Source of the DNA: Didymella arachidicola
Lineage: Eukaryota > Ascomycota > Dothideomycetes > Pleosporales > Didymellaceae
Assembly: GCA_016630955.3 (NCBI GenBank)
Contig: CM049987.1
Span: forward strand, 372,001 to 436,000
DNA: 64,000 bases
Reading direction: 5' to 3'
Numbering within the stretch: the stretch's first letter is position 1; each line of letters begins with the position of its first letter. The notes beneath the pieces were generated by a model. The model ran no database searches, had not been told where the DNA came from, and saw only the letters and a list, made by a program, of their open reading frames with translations. This document shows, one piece after another, positions 33,732 through 43,009 of this stretch. The position numbers and the translations under genes were made by a program.

Positions 33732-34323
33732 CTATTTCTTCGAAGCGGCCTTAGCGAGGTCGTCGAGAGCCTCGCGGCGCTTGAACTTGGCGTCCTGAAT
33801 GACACCTAGATATGTTAGCTTTAGCCGTGGTGTATGGAGTATAAAGTACGTACTAGCATCAGCGTCGGAAGAGAAGTTGCCAGTCCAAGTGATGAAGGTC
33901 TGACCCTCGTGCTTGCCGGAGGTAACGGGGTACGCGCGGATGGTCGAGACAACGGAGGTGTAGCTCAGCTCGGGCTTAGCAGAGATAACAGAGTAGGTAA
34001 TGTAGTGGTCGATGCTCTATAGCTATGTTAGCTTCGATCTGTGTGAAGTACCCGCGCAAAGTTTCTGCGCGAAACATCTGCGCAAAATTGGTTCAGAAAC
34101 TTACAGAGTGCTCCTCCTGCTTGACCTCAAGAGTCTGGCCATCCTTGAATGTCCACTGAACAACGTCGGTCTCGGGAGAGGCACCCTTGACGAACTCGCT
34201 CTTGTCGAGCTTCGACCAGAACTTGCTAAAGTCCTGGAGCTTGATCAGGTGCCAAACATCGCTGAAGGGTGCGTCGATGACGGCAGACTCGCTAACAGAG
34301 GTGGAGGTGGGGATGGCAGGCAT
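33732..34323 (-). CDS. Small SRPBCC / polyketide cyclase-like protein
   Basis: Exons 34105-34323, 33854-34016 and 33732-33805, with introns of 88 and 48 bp in phases 0 and 1, give 151 residues starting MPAIPTSTSVSESAVIDAPF. It is a one-domain START/Bet v 1-like protein: ESAVIDAPFSDVWHLIKLQD (strand plus first helix with the invariant DVW), WSKLDKSEFVKGASPE, VVQWTFKDGQTLEVKQEEHS, then SIDHYITYSVISAKPELSYT, TIRAYPVTSGKHEGQTFITW and a C-terminal helix ending KKAASKK-like (LDDLAKAASKK). Such proteins bind hydrophobic ligands in an internal cavity. The specific ligand is unknown. An in-frame ATG 15 bases upstream (34338) would add five residues. Confidence 0.88.
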
Positions 34324-35106
34324 TGTGAATGGGTTCAATTGGCTGTATATGGTTGTTTTGAATCAAGTATTTGGTTTTTTGAGCGGAGGTGCGTGTGGAA
34401 AAAAGTACTGAAGTCTGATGAAGCAATCGTTCGTATATTTGCTTGGCCACAGCGTCATGAGGAAGGCCCCTCTCACCCCACTTCGATCGCTTAGCTTGTT
34501 CGCGACCCCTCCAGTTCAGCCTTGCAATCGCGCATTGGTATGTGTTGAACTCATCTACACGATAAGTTCCAAACCAAAGTGCGATTGAGCATGGCGCTGA
34601 CATTGCAGTTGCTTGCTTGTAGCTACAAAGCCATATCTCAAGCTACAGAATACTCACCTTCATCGCTGCACCATCACCTGTTAGACCATTCTTTGGCAGT
34701 GATGCCTTCTGATGCAGAATTGCGTCATTGCTGCAGCAAGGGAACTTTGGCTGCAAACAGCAGCGCGGGGAAACCGTGAGGATTCGCTGACAGGCAGATA
34801 TCGGACATCTTGGCAGCTTCAGACATTCACCGCACAGTCTGGATAAGAGTTGACCCACAAATCCACTCGTCGGTGTCAAGGCGCTCGTAAACCTCTGAAC
34901 ACGTCAAAAGCGTGCAACCCTTAGTTGGACGCGTCCATTGCCACAGCTGACGCCTCATGCGCCACATCGGTGTAAACCACTGCCGACAACTTCTCACGTC
35001 TTCCCCCTTTCGGACGGCCTGGAGGCCGCGCACCACTTTATGCCTACCACTTAGGAGGCTAGACACTTCCATGAAACGCGGCAGCGACGCCTATCTCCCA
35101 TGACTC

Positions 35107-35143
35107 TTCTCAGAGATTCCGCTTGCTTCGCAGGATGTTCGAA
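35107..35143 (+). promoter_or_regulatory. Phased TTC heat-shock-element-like array
   Basis: TTC triplets start at 35107, 35117, 35127 and 35138, the last running directly into GAA (TTCGAA). Spacing of 10, 10 and 11 bp fits a gapped heat-shock element, about 185 bp upstream of the HSP20 start. HSF1 binding is inferred from spacing and gene type. Confidence 0.45.
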
Positions 35144-35266
35144 AGAGCCATGCTATTGGCCTGTGACACAACGGGGTGCGTTTGGCGACCGTATAAGGCT
35201 GTGGCGAGGAGGGGTGTATGTACGTACGCTTACCACGTGAATATTGATGCCTGGACGGATGAGTGC

Positions 35267-35271
35267 TATAA
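35267..35271 (+). promoter_or_regulatory. TATA box of HSP20 gene
   Basis: TATAA (in GCTATAAGTG) lies 54 bp before ATG 35325, a position suited to an inducible gene's TATA element. Confidence 0.45.
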
Positions 35272-35324
35272 GTGCCCAAACAGGTAGGTTGTGATGCTTT
35301 CCTTTCTCACCATCAACAATCATC

Positions 35325-36572
35325 ATGGCTTCTTTCAATTACATAAACAACTCCGCTCCCTTCTGGGACTTTATCGCTAGCCTTGAGCAGCAAGGCAACA
35401 ATCACCCATTCTTTACCCAGAGCGGTCAAGATCCTAGCAACGACACAGAGCAAGGTGAAGACCACGAAGATCATCACGGACGTCGATCTGAAGGACCCCA
35501 TCCGCCTCCGTTCGATCCTTGGTCATGGGGACAGCAGCTCTTTGGTGGCCCTGGAGGCCTGCCCCATCGTGGTCCTCCTCCTCCTCCACTGTTTTCCTCA
35601 GCTCGCCCGCACGGCCCTCCTCATCACAGCGAGCACAACCCTGATCATGAGCATGATGGCGAGAAGGACGGGGGGAGGAGCGACAACGATAATGAGAACG
35701 ATAACGACAACGACAATGATAACGGCGAAGGTCCATCCGGCTCAGCCTCTGATGGCGAGGGAGGCCATCGATCTGGCCGACACGGCCGCTGTGGCAGCCG
35801 TCGTGGCCGTCACGGCTTCGGGGGTCGAGGAGAATGCGGCCCTCACGGTGGCCCAGGTCACCACGGCCCTCGTGGAAATCATGGCCCGCCCCGTGGTGGA
35901 CCTGGTCACGGCCCTCACCACCACCATGAACCTCCACACGAAGGACACTTCGGAGGCCCTCACGGCCACCGCGGTCCCCACCATCACGGCGGACCAGGAC
36001 GACGTGGGCCTTGGGGACGTGGGCCTTGGGGACGTGGGCCTTGGGATCGTGGTGGACCATTCGTAGGGTCCAGACCGTTCTTTGGTTCCTTCTGCGGACC
36101 GGATTTCGACCGCGAGCGCCAGCGTCAAGCCGCGTCTATGTTTGCACCACTGTGGGAGGCGTTCACGGCCCAACATCCCTCCAACAACGACAGCGACGCC
36201 GCTAAGAAAGATAACGAAGACTTCACCCCCGAAGCTGATATTTTCGATACATCGTCTGCGTACATAATCCACATCTCTCTTCCAGGCGCGAAAAAGGAAG
36301 ACGTCGGTGTGAACTGGGATGCTGAGAAGTCCGAGCTGTCTGTCGCAGGTGTGATCTACCGCCCGGGAGACGAGGAGTTCTTGAAGACTCTGGCGATGAA
36401 CGAGCGCAAAGTCGGACCGTTTGAGAGGAAGATCAGGCTGGGCACTAGGGCGAATCCAGCACATGTCGATGCCGAGGGCATTACGGCGAAGTTGGAGGAC
36501 GGTGTACTGAGGGTTGAGGTTAGGAAGGAGGACGAGGGGTTTGTGGAGATCAAGAAGGTGGACATTGAGTAG
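35325..36572 (+). CDS. Small heat-shock protein (HSP20) with Gly/His-rich N-terminus
   Basis: 415 residues from ATG 35325, no intron. The C-terminal 117 residues (299-415) are an alpha-crystallin domain: EADIFDTSSAYIIHISLPGA, KKEDVGVNWDAEKSELSVAG, ERKVGPFERKIRLG and the GVLRVEV strand (canonical family form GVLxVxxPK, here followed by RKEDEG). It should act as an ATP-independent holdase. The N-terminus is unusual: an aromatic start (FNYINNSAPFWDFIASLEQQ), an Asp/His-rich region, 14 alternating Asp/Asn codons at 120-133, and about 100 residues (147-245) of Gly, His, Arg and Pro including three RGPWG repeats. Fungal HSP20s often have 200-250 residues, so this extension nearly doubles the size; the His density suggests metal binding or phase separation. 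Heat-shock-type elements lie upstream. Confidence 0.93.
   Translation: MASFNYINNSAPFWDFIASLEQQGNNHPFFTQSGQDPSNDTEQGEDHEDHHGRRSEGPHPPPFDPWSWGQQLFGGPGGLPHRGPPPPPLFSSARPHGPPHHSEHNPDHEHDGEKDGGRSDNDNENDNDNDNDNGEGPSGSASDGEGGHRSGRHGRCGSRRGRHGFGGRGECGPHGGPGHHGPRGNHGPPRGGPGHGPHHHHEPPHEGHFGGPHGHRGPHHHGGPGRRGPWGRGPWGRGPWDRGGPFVGSRPFFGSFCGPDFDRERQRQAASMFAPLWEAFTAQHPSNNDSDAAKKDNEDFTPEADIFDTSSAYIIHISLPGAKKEDVGVNWDAEKSELSVAGVIYRPGDEEFLKTLAMNERKVGPFERKIRLGTRANPAHVDAEGITAKLEDGVLRVEVRKEDEGFVEIKKVDIE
35682..35723 (+). repeat. Coding GAY-AAY hexanucleotide repeat
   Basis: Fourteen codons alternate Asp and Asn (with one Glu) inside the HSP20 gene. Synonymous third positions vary, so it is not a perfect microsatellite. 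Confidence 0.8.
36001..36045 (+). repeat. Three perfect 15-bp repeats in HSP20
   Basis: GACGTGGGCCTTGGG occurs three times without a mismatch and encodes part of the RGPWG repeats. The perfect copies suggest recent expansion. Confidence 0.9.
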
Positions 36573-36841
36573 ATACCCGGCAACGAGAGCGGTTTCTTTG
36601 TTGTCAGTTGTTCTGTTATGACGGCTTTTAGTATTAGGCGTACGGAGTAATGCATGATTTGGGAAATATCGGTTATTCATTTCGCAGGGTGATCTTGCCG
36701 TGACGTTCTCGCGAATCGAGGGATCCACTACTCGCTTGGACACAGTCTCGCCCATTCTTGATTCTCACACGATGGTGCTGACTACCGCTGTAACGTGCCA
36801 CATCTCGGTATCTTCCAGTGTATCATGGAAGCCTTGCAACC
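36573..36841. other. Short intergenic region after HSP20
   Basis: 3' flank of HSP20; nothing recognised. Confidence 0.5.
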
Positions 36842-37394
36842 TCAGCATAGTAAGTGCGAAGCTGCTGGGGCTGTGTGAAGAGGCAACCCCTCACTCTGCA
36901 AGGGTTGCGGTACCAAGGCTCTGGCCTAGAACAACAAATCAACAGGAGTGTATACGTGCATTTGGCAAGATACTCACAAGCTGCAAGTAAAAGCTCTGGG
37001 ATCCAGGACCCGACCCAGTGCCGGAGCTCTGTCGACCGTCATCGATCTGCTGGAGTTTTTCAAAGGCCTTTTCGTTTTGGAGAGACGCAATCTGCACCTG
37101 CAAGGTACGTCGCTCCAAAGCATCGAGACTGCCCTGGAGCTGAGGTTGCTCTTGAGTGAGTCACAGTGGCTGGTAAATGCCCCAGGAGAATAATTGGGCC
37201 AAATGTTCATTCAACGAATGCATCTCTTGCTGCAACGGTTTAATTGTGGCCTGCTGGGCGGCGATGACATCGACACGCGGGTTGTTGCGCGCAGTTGAGT
37301 GCTGATAATTGTCGTTGGAATTTATTGGGTCGGTTGTGTGTGTCGAGGAGGCGTGGATGGTTAAATCAAAAGTATGCGCCAGCGTATTGCACAT
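36842..37394 (-). pseudogene. Small coiled-coil gene interrupted by one in-frame TGA
   Basis: From ATG 37394 the frame runs 77 codons (DVIAAQQATIKPLQQEMHSL, then NEHLAQLFSWGIYQPL) to TGA at 37161-37163, then continues in the same frame for about 60 codons of convincing heptad coiled coil (QLQGSLDALERRTLQVQIAS, LQNEKAFEKLQQIDDG). A splice donor GTGAGT after YLQL pairs with TTCTAG and adds ARALVPQPLQSEGLPLHTAP before a stop at 36842. The protein-like character on both sides of the TGA argues for one gene. As read it is either a pseudogene, a sequencing error or a readthrough gene. No family recognised. Confidence 0.45.
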
Positions 37395-37413
37395 ATTTTG
37401 GCTTCCAAGGGTG

Positions 37414-37836
37414 TCATGGTCGATTTAAAAGTTCGATCACATGGCGGTCATCAGACGTCATCGTGTCTCTGTCCTTGAAGAAGAGTTGAGTATAGCCATC
37501 CTTGACTGTGGTTTCTACCATAGCGCTTATGAAGAGGTCAACAAGAGAATAGAGGGTGCTTCAATCCTTGCACTACTCTTGTGTACCGTCTCGCTCATGA
37601 ACTCTTTCGATGTGCACTCGTATCGCAAGGTCGTCGAACACGGTTCCAAGCAGTTCAGCCCAGGTAGGGTAGTGTCCAGCTCCATCTCTTATTCGAAGTT
37701 TTTCCGCCCAAAGCGACGGCAGTGTAGAAAGCTCTCTGACCGGAAGTGGGTAGCAGGTCTTAGTCAAAACATTTGAAAAGTTCGACACGCAAGAGTCAAT
37801 GAATCCTTCAGGCTACGGCATTCGGCCATTTTTTAT
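37414..37836 (-). CDS. Small hypothetical two-exon gene (5' end uncertain)
   Basis: Frame TCYPLPVRELSTLPSLWAEK ... AELLGTVFDDLAIRVHIERV, then HERDGTQE, meets TAG. A 48-bp intron (donor GTGCAAGG after GAG-TA, acceptor CATAAG) splices it to YAMVETTVKDGYTQLFFKDR, then DTMTSDDRHVIELLNRP and TGA at 37414-37416. The joined product is soluble and well mixed in composition and the splice keeps frame, so I think the locus codes or recently coded. No ATG is clear: the frame continues upstream to about 37810 with only GTG, and an ATG at 37843 is in another frame and would need an extra splice. After the TGA another 15 codons (HPWKPKYVQYAGAYF) stay open. Confidence 0.4.
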
Positions 37837-37839
37837 TTT

Positions 37840-38400
37840 TTTGTAGGTTCCTGCCGGGGCAAATGTCGATGATATTCAAGGCCGAACTCACATTGCATCT
37901 TGTTTCAAGATCTGCTAGGGTGGTCGACGAAGTGGACGAGTCTCCAGGTTGTGGACGTGTAAGAGGTCAGCAAAGAAGCAATCGCAGCTCTTGATGCACT
38001 GCGAGAGATACAAGACTCTGCATCACAACCAAGCATCAGGACCTGTACTTTGCTTCGAGACAAATTGTAACTTCGAGTTTGTCAGAAACGATCACATGTT
38101 CGATCGTTATACCAGGCAGGCTATCGCATCGACGGGCATGCACCCATTAGATATTGGGGGTTCACGAAGTGCATTGTGTAATTGAATAACAAACCACGTG
38201 CAGCAGCTGGAATTGCTTGTCTTGGCTGGACGTGGAGCGCTCATGTCGACGATAGTGGGCCGTGCACGCGCCTGCCAGATCGCTCGCTTGTTAACCAATC
38301 AACGCCCTGGATTGGGCCGGGCGCACCAGCGATTTTACCCTCTACTTACTTCGAATTCTTTGCTCGACCACGATACTAACCACCAGCAAAGTCAGTCGCC
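37840..38400. other. Intergenic, uL2 promoter
   Basis: CCAAT at 38295-38299 and an inverted CCAAT (ATTGG) at 38311-38315 lie about 100 bp before the uL2 start, with a pyrimidine-rich tract between them and the ATG, as is usual for ribosomal protein genes. ATACTAACCACCAG at about 38376-38389 looks like a branch point and acceptor, so a 5' UTR intron is possible. Confidence 0.5.
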
Positions 38401-39386
38401 ATGGGTCGTGTCATCCGCAACCAACGTAAGGGTCGCGGCTCTATCTTCACGGCCAACACCCGCCTGAACAAGGCCCCGGCCCAGTTCCGCACGCTCGATT
38501 TCGTACGTCTCGATTCGCCGCCATTCGCACGTCGGAGTGAGGACGAGAGAATCTGCGCACAGCCGACAGAGACCTCGCGCACCGGCAGGCGCATCACAAG
38601 GAGATTGCTAACAGTGGCAGTCTGAGCGCAATGGCTACATCCGCGGTGTAGTCAAGGAGATTGTCCACGACAGCGGTCGTGGCGCTCCTCTGGCCAAGGT
38701 CACCTTCCGCAACCCCTACAAGTTCAAGCACAACACCGAGACCTTCATTGCCAACGAGGGCATGTACACTGGCCAGGTCAGTGTCCCCGCAAAGTACGAG
38801 AAGTGACGGGCTCGTAACTAACCCACAACAGTTCATCTACGCCGGAAAGCACGCCGCTCTCACCATCGGCAACATCCTGCCCCTCCACTCCGTCCCCGAG
38901 GGTACCGTCCTCACCAACGTTGAGGACAAGTCCGGTGACCGTGGTGCGCTCGGCCGTACCTCTGGTAACTACGTTACCGTCATCGGCCACAACCCCGACG
39001 AGGGCAAGACCCGTGTCAAGCTCCCCTCCGGCGCCAAGAAGGTCCTTCCTTCCTCCTGCCGTGGTATGGTTGGTATCGTCGCCGGTGGTGGACGTACCGA
39101 CAAGCCCCTCCTCAAGGCCTCGCGTGCCAAGCACAAGGTAGGATCTTCAACAGTCTTCGTCTAGCTCAGCTGCTAATTTCTACAGTTCGCTGCCAAGCGC
39201 AACAGCTGGCCCCGTACTCGTGGTGTTGCCATGAACCCCGTTGATCACCCTCACGGTGGTGGTAACCACCAGCATATCGGAAAGGCCTCGACCATCAACC
39301 GCTACGCCGTTCCCGGTCAGAAGGCTGGTCTCATTGCCGCCCGCAGGACAGGTCTGCTCCGCGGTACCCAGAAGACCAAGGATTAA
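38401..39386 (+). CDS. RPL2: 60S ribosomal protein L2 (uL2)
   Basis: Exons 38401-38502, 38621-38776, 38832-39137 and 39186-39386, with introns of 118, 55 and 48 bp (all phase 0), give 254 residues, the same length as yeast Rpl2. uL2 sits at the peptidyl-transferase centre of the large subunit. Hallmarks: start MGRVIRNQRKGRGSIFTANT; HDSGRGAPLAKVTFRNPYKF; SVPEGTVLTNVEDKSGDRGA; GTSGNYVTV-like RTSGNYVTVIGHN; and the universally conserved AMNPVDHPHGGGNHQHIGKA containing the functional His. The product ends in RRTGLLRGTQKTKD. Multiple introns and biased C-ending codons are typical of highly expressed ribosomal protein genes. Confidence 0.98.
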
Positions 39387-40044
39387 GCGGTTTATCGAGT
39401 TGGCGTTGGTTCTTAGGATTCATGTCAAGATCAATGACAGCGCCCGGCGTTCTCGCGCACAGCATAACAGCGTGTGCAGGGCGGGGCGTTATGATACTTC
39501 TCCGGTCACGCTTCTCGGAAGGTCTACGTGCACGATAGGCCATAGGGAATGTGATACCGAAAAATGCATGGGCTGTACTTTTGGCAATGTGATACCTCTT
39601 AAACTCTTCCTCTGCATTCTGCAAGTGTACGGTGCCTGATTCCAGTGTAGTGGTACGACCTTAAACTCCGCGCTTGATACGACACTTCTCCCTTGCTCAT
39701 GTAATTTAGTACTTGAAGGATCTATACATTGTCATGTGCCTCCAAATCTCACTGCATCTTCGCGCTACCAAGACCTTGGTGGTAGAGCACACTCTACTGC
39801 CACGGAATTCGACTTGAGTTATGTTTAATGGGTACATAAAGCGACCACACGAGTTTGCTCTGAAGACACAGTCTCGGTTGGTTTCGTAGCAGCCTCAACG
39901 TTAACCTGTGCGCTTTCCAAAATCGTGACCACGCGAAGACACTAGTCCCAATTCGCGTAGCTCCACATCAAACAAACGACCCTCCTAATCACTCGATCAA
40001 CCAAACTGCTCCCATCCCGGCCGAAGGGCCACCTCGACACCAAA
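39387..40044. other. Intergenic between uL2 and APC4
   Basis: uL2 3' flank and APC4 promoter, no gene supported. Confidence 0.55.
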
Positions 40045-42690
40045 ATGGAGTCTCCAGATGCTCCGGCGTTGTTCCAGCAGGCAGAGAAGATCTTGCTTCA
40101 CCCTATTCACCCCCACCTGATCGCCTACTGCCCGACCATGGACCTGATCGCTGTCGTGACCGATGAAGAGAATCTGGACGTGTACCGTATCAACGGTCAG
40201 CGAGCTTTCGGCCTGAAGCGTAAGAATGAGTTCGTCACTGTCGATACGATTCAATGGGAGTTCAACGGCAAGAGTATCGCGGTCAGCTGGAGCGACGGCA
40301 GGACGGACCTTGTTAGCGCAGAGACGGGAAAAGTAGGATTGAAAGATTTGGAGCTGCCAAAAAGTGCATCAAGAGATGGAAAGAACGGAAGAGTGAAGTG
40401 CATTGGTTCGGCGCTGAACCTCATTGATGTTAAGGCGGTCAAGTGTAGGACGAGGAAAGCGACGCGAGGGTTCGACCTCAAGACTGAGGAGTGGGATGAT
40501 GCAAAGGATGGCGCAGATTTCGAAGACTTCCTGCAGCGACAACCCGATTTGCAGGCGCTGGACTGTGCGCACGACCTGCCTGATCAGCTCGCTGTTATGG
40601 ATGTTGAGTCGCTATTACCGAAATTGCCACCAATTCTTTTACCGCCAACGCTGCCGTTTATGAGGCTGAGTCAAGCAGACTCGGGTGCGTTCAGTTCGCA
40701 GGCGGAAGTCGACGCGTTGCTGCACTCACACCACCTGAAGGACTACAATTCGGTGGATATGTTTCTTCGGTGCTCAGAACGCGGAACAGTACATCCCTCT
40801 ATCTATGGCTCCTTTGAGACAGTCACAGTCAGCCTGCCATCAGCCTGGAACATTGAGAGCATTCCTTTGCTGCACACAAGTCATCCATATGGTTGTAGCC
40901 ATGGTTTGCTCATGCATACCACTACCCCAGCGGCAAAAACAAAAAACATCACCTTTGTGCCTCTGACACTCAACCTTATACCCAACGCAGGTATATATCT
41001 CCATCTCATCGCCTCCAAAACCACGCAGCTACAGAATCTCTTGCTCTATATTACACAATGTCTCCAACGTATCCGCACATTCTTCAAACAAGCCACCGAC
41101 CTCCCCTCCAAGTTCATGATGAACATCACCGAGACGCTGGAGGAAAAGGGTCAAGGCAATCTCATAACAAATCTCTTCCATCTCGCCTGCACCGGCTCCT
41201 GCCCACCCCTCGTTCGTGAGTGGCTCGTCGACGAGCTTACCGAGCAGGGACACAAGCGTTGGGACAGCACAGTCACGACTTCGCTCACAACGTTACAGGC
41301 GCTGATCCACGAGAACCTGATACCAGCGCTCAACCGCACAGCCACGGTCATATCACGCCTCCGCGGTCTGGCAATGTATCACGATTCGGACTGGATCTTT
41401 AGCGGACCAACGACCCAGTTTACTGCGCTCCTTGATGCGCTCAAGAACATGCGACTCTTGGCTCACACGACACTGTCATATATCACAGATGAGAAGAGAC
41501 AATTTATTGCATTCAGCAGGTGGCTGCGCTTCGTGATTGATTTCGAAGCCACAGAGCCCGACAGCCAGAGCCGTGCTGAGATGGAGGGGCGAGATGCTGG
41601 TGTGGACGTGGGGTTAGTACTTGAGTACGTTCGACATGGACTACAGCAGAGCAGTCTGAAGCCGTTCTTGATGCCTGAGATGATGCTCGAGGAAGACGAC
41701 AAGCACAAACAGGGCGCGAGCTATGAGGACACGAAGAAAGCTATTAGCGTAGCCGCAGAAGGACAGAGCTGGCGACCTGATGCGTTGTGTCTGGAGCATG
41801 TGCTCGGCTATTTGACCAAAGGCACGACGGGCTTGTTACAGCAGGCCAGCAAATGGCAGGAGAGCGGCATGCAGATGAACAGCGGTATCGTTCTCTCCGC
41901 CTCTTCCCCCGATGGCAACGACACTATGGACATGCGCATGGTCTACGAGGCAAGTCACACAGGCCTCCCTCTAACCCCTTCCACTAACAAACCCGTCCAG
42001 CAACCCATCTCTACATCTCCATCCTCCCCAACAACCCTATCAACATACATCGCCATCTCCACCCCAACCTCCGACACCCTAACCATCCACCGCCTCACCC
42101 ACCCCTCATCCATCTTCTCTCTCCCCCGCGATCTCCACACCCACAACATCGCCTCGCTCTCCTTCCCCGGAGGCGGTAAAATAACATCCCTCTCGTTCGC
42201 CGACTCCTCCTCCCTCCTCGTCCTCCTACACACACCCGAGCCAAATCCACCCCCACCCACTCCCTCACCCAGCGCCTCCCCCGCCGGCCACAGAATCCTG
42301 CTCATCCCATACAACACCGCACCCCACGACAAGGCGCGCGCACACATCCCATACACGACGCTCCCCGCCGCCCAGGCCCAGAACCACGTCCTACCCACCG
42401 GTAACCCCCCGCCGGCGGTGCGAGGACCCAGCCTCTCGGCTGAGCAGGTGCAGATGTACACGGTCCATGTCTTCGCAGCGGGCGAGCGGTTCGTGCCGCT
42501 TAAGCTGGTTGTGAATGGGCGCAAGGGGAGGAGGGTTGTGGTTGTGCTGGCCGAGGACGGGAAGCATTACCGGGTTCTGGATCTGGATTATGCGGGGCGA
42601 GAGAACGGGGTTGATGGTGAGGAGGGAAAGGTGGGGAATGAGGACGAGGACGAGGATGGGGAGGGGGATACGGTTATGAGCGGGCTGTGA
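40045..42690 (+). CDS. APC4: Anaphase-promoting complex subunit 4
   Basis: An open frame of 881 codons from ATG 40045. APC4 is a scaffold in the APC/C platform. N-terminal APC4 WD40 signature: HPHLIAYCPTMDLIAVVTDE, ENLDVYRINGQRAFGLKRKN, then IQWEFNGKSIAVSWSDGRTD. The middle (about 330-560) is the APC4 helical domain with TDLPSKFMMNITETLEEKGQ, CTGSCPPLVREWLVDELTEQ, GHKRWDSTVTTSL and LHENLIPALNRT-like segments. The C-terminus ends in acidic EDEDEDGEGDTVMSGL. Inside, GCAAGT at 41950 to CAG at 42000 with CACTAAC near the end looks like a 51-bp GC-AG intron; because 51 is divisible by three, the frame is open either way and the true protein is probably 864 residues. Opposite-strand frames are shadows. 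Confidence 0.92.
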   Translation: MESPDAPALFQQAEKILLHPIHPHLIAYCPTMDLIAVVTDEENLDVYRINGQRAFGLKRKNEFVTVDTIQWEFNGKSIAVSWSDGRTDLVSAETGKVGLKDLELPKSASRDGKNGRVKCIGSALNLIDVKAVKCRTRKATRGFDLKTEEWDDAKDGADFEDFLQRQPDLQALDCAHDLPDQLAVMDVESLLPKLPPILLPPTLPFMRLSQADSGAFSSQAEVDALLHSHHLKDYNSVDMFLRCSERGTVHPSIYGSFETVTVSLPSAWNIESIPLLHTSHPYGCSHGLLMHTTTPAAKTKNITFVPLTLNLIPNAGIYLHLIASKTTQLQNLLLYITQCLQRIRTFFKQATDLPSKFMMNITETLEEKGQGNLITNLFHLACTGSCPPLVREWLVDELTEQGHKRWDSTVTTSLTTLQALIHENLIPALNRTATVISRLRGLAMYHDSDWIFSGPTTQFTALLDALKNMRLLAHTTLSYITDEKRQFIAFSRWLRFVIDFEATEPDSQSRAEMEGRDAGVDVGLVLEYVRHGLQQSSLKPFLMPEMMLEEDDKHKQGASYEDTKKAISVAAEGQSWRPDALCLEHVLGYLTKGTTGLLQQASKWQESGMQMNSGIVLSASSPDGNDTMDMRMVYEASHTGLPLTPSTNKPVQQPISTSPSSPTTLSTYIAISTPTSDTLTIHRLTHPSSIFSLPRDLHTHNIASLSFPGGGKITSLSFADSSSLLVLLHTPEPNPPPPTPSPSASPAGHRILLIPYNTAPHDKARAHIPYTTLPAAQAQNHVLPTGNPPPAVRGPSLSAEQVQMYTVHVFAAGERFVPLKLVVNGRKGRRVVVVLAEDGKHYRVLDLDYAGRENGVDGEEGKVGNEDEDEDGEGDTVMSGL

Positions 42691-43009
42691 GATGTGGATC
42701 ACGACTTCGTCTTGTTGCGTGGCGCTTGATTGGCTGGCGGAGCAATATACAAGGAAACATGGTGGGACATGTCAGCGTTGGAGATAAACTGATATTCTTT
42801 CCGTGCGATGCGTTTCAAGCCCAGACCCTGTCCGTGTGGGTATACCAGTCATGCCAATCATAGTACAAATACAGCGTCATGTCTGCCCAATGCCATATCC
42901 TGAACGCCAGCCGCAGCGCCAGGCATGCGGTGCTCCCCTCTGTACAAAGCGCCTAGGTTTTTTGTTATTCCGCATTTCTGATTCAAACAAGTTTCTCAGC
43001 GCCGCGCGT
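42691..43009. other. Convergent 3' flanks
   Basis: Short region between convergent APC4 and NIPA genes, nothing recognised. Confidence 0.55.

Larger units (their letters stand above)
34324..35324. other. Divergent intergenic: SRPBCC and HSP20 promoters
   Basis: Holds heat-shock-type elements at 35107-35143 and a TATA box near 35267. No other gene supported. Confidence 0.6.

Noticed and set aside
35434..36060. 208-codon minus-strand frame opposite HSP20
   Set aside because: His/Arg/Asp-rich mirror of the repetitive Gly/His coding region, a shadow frame.
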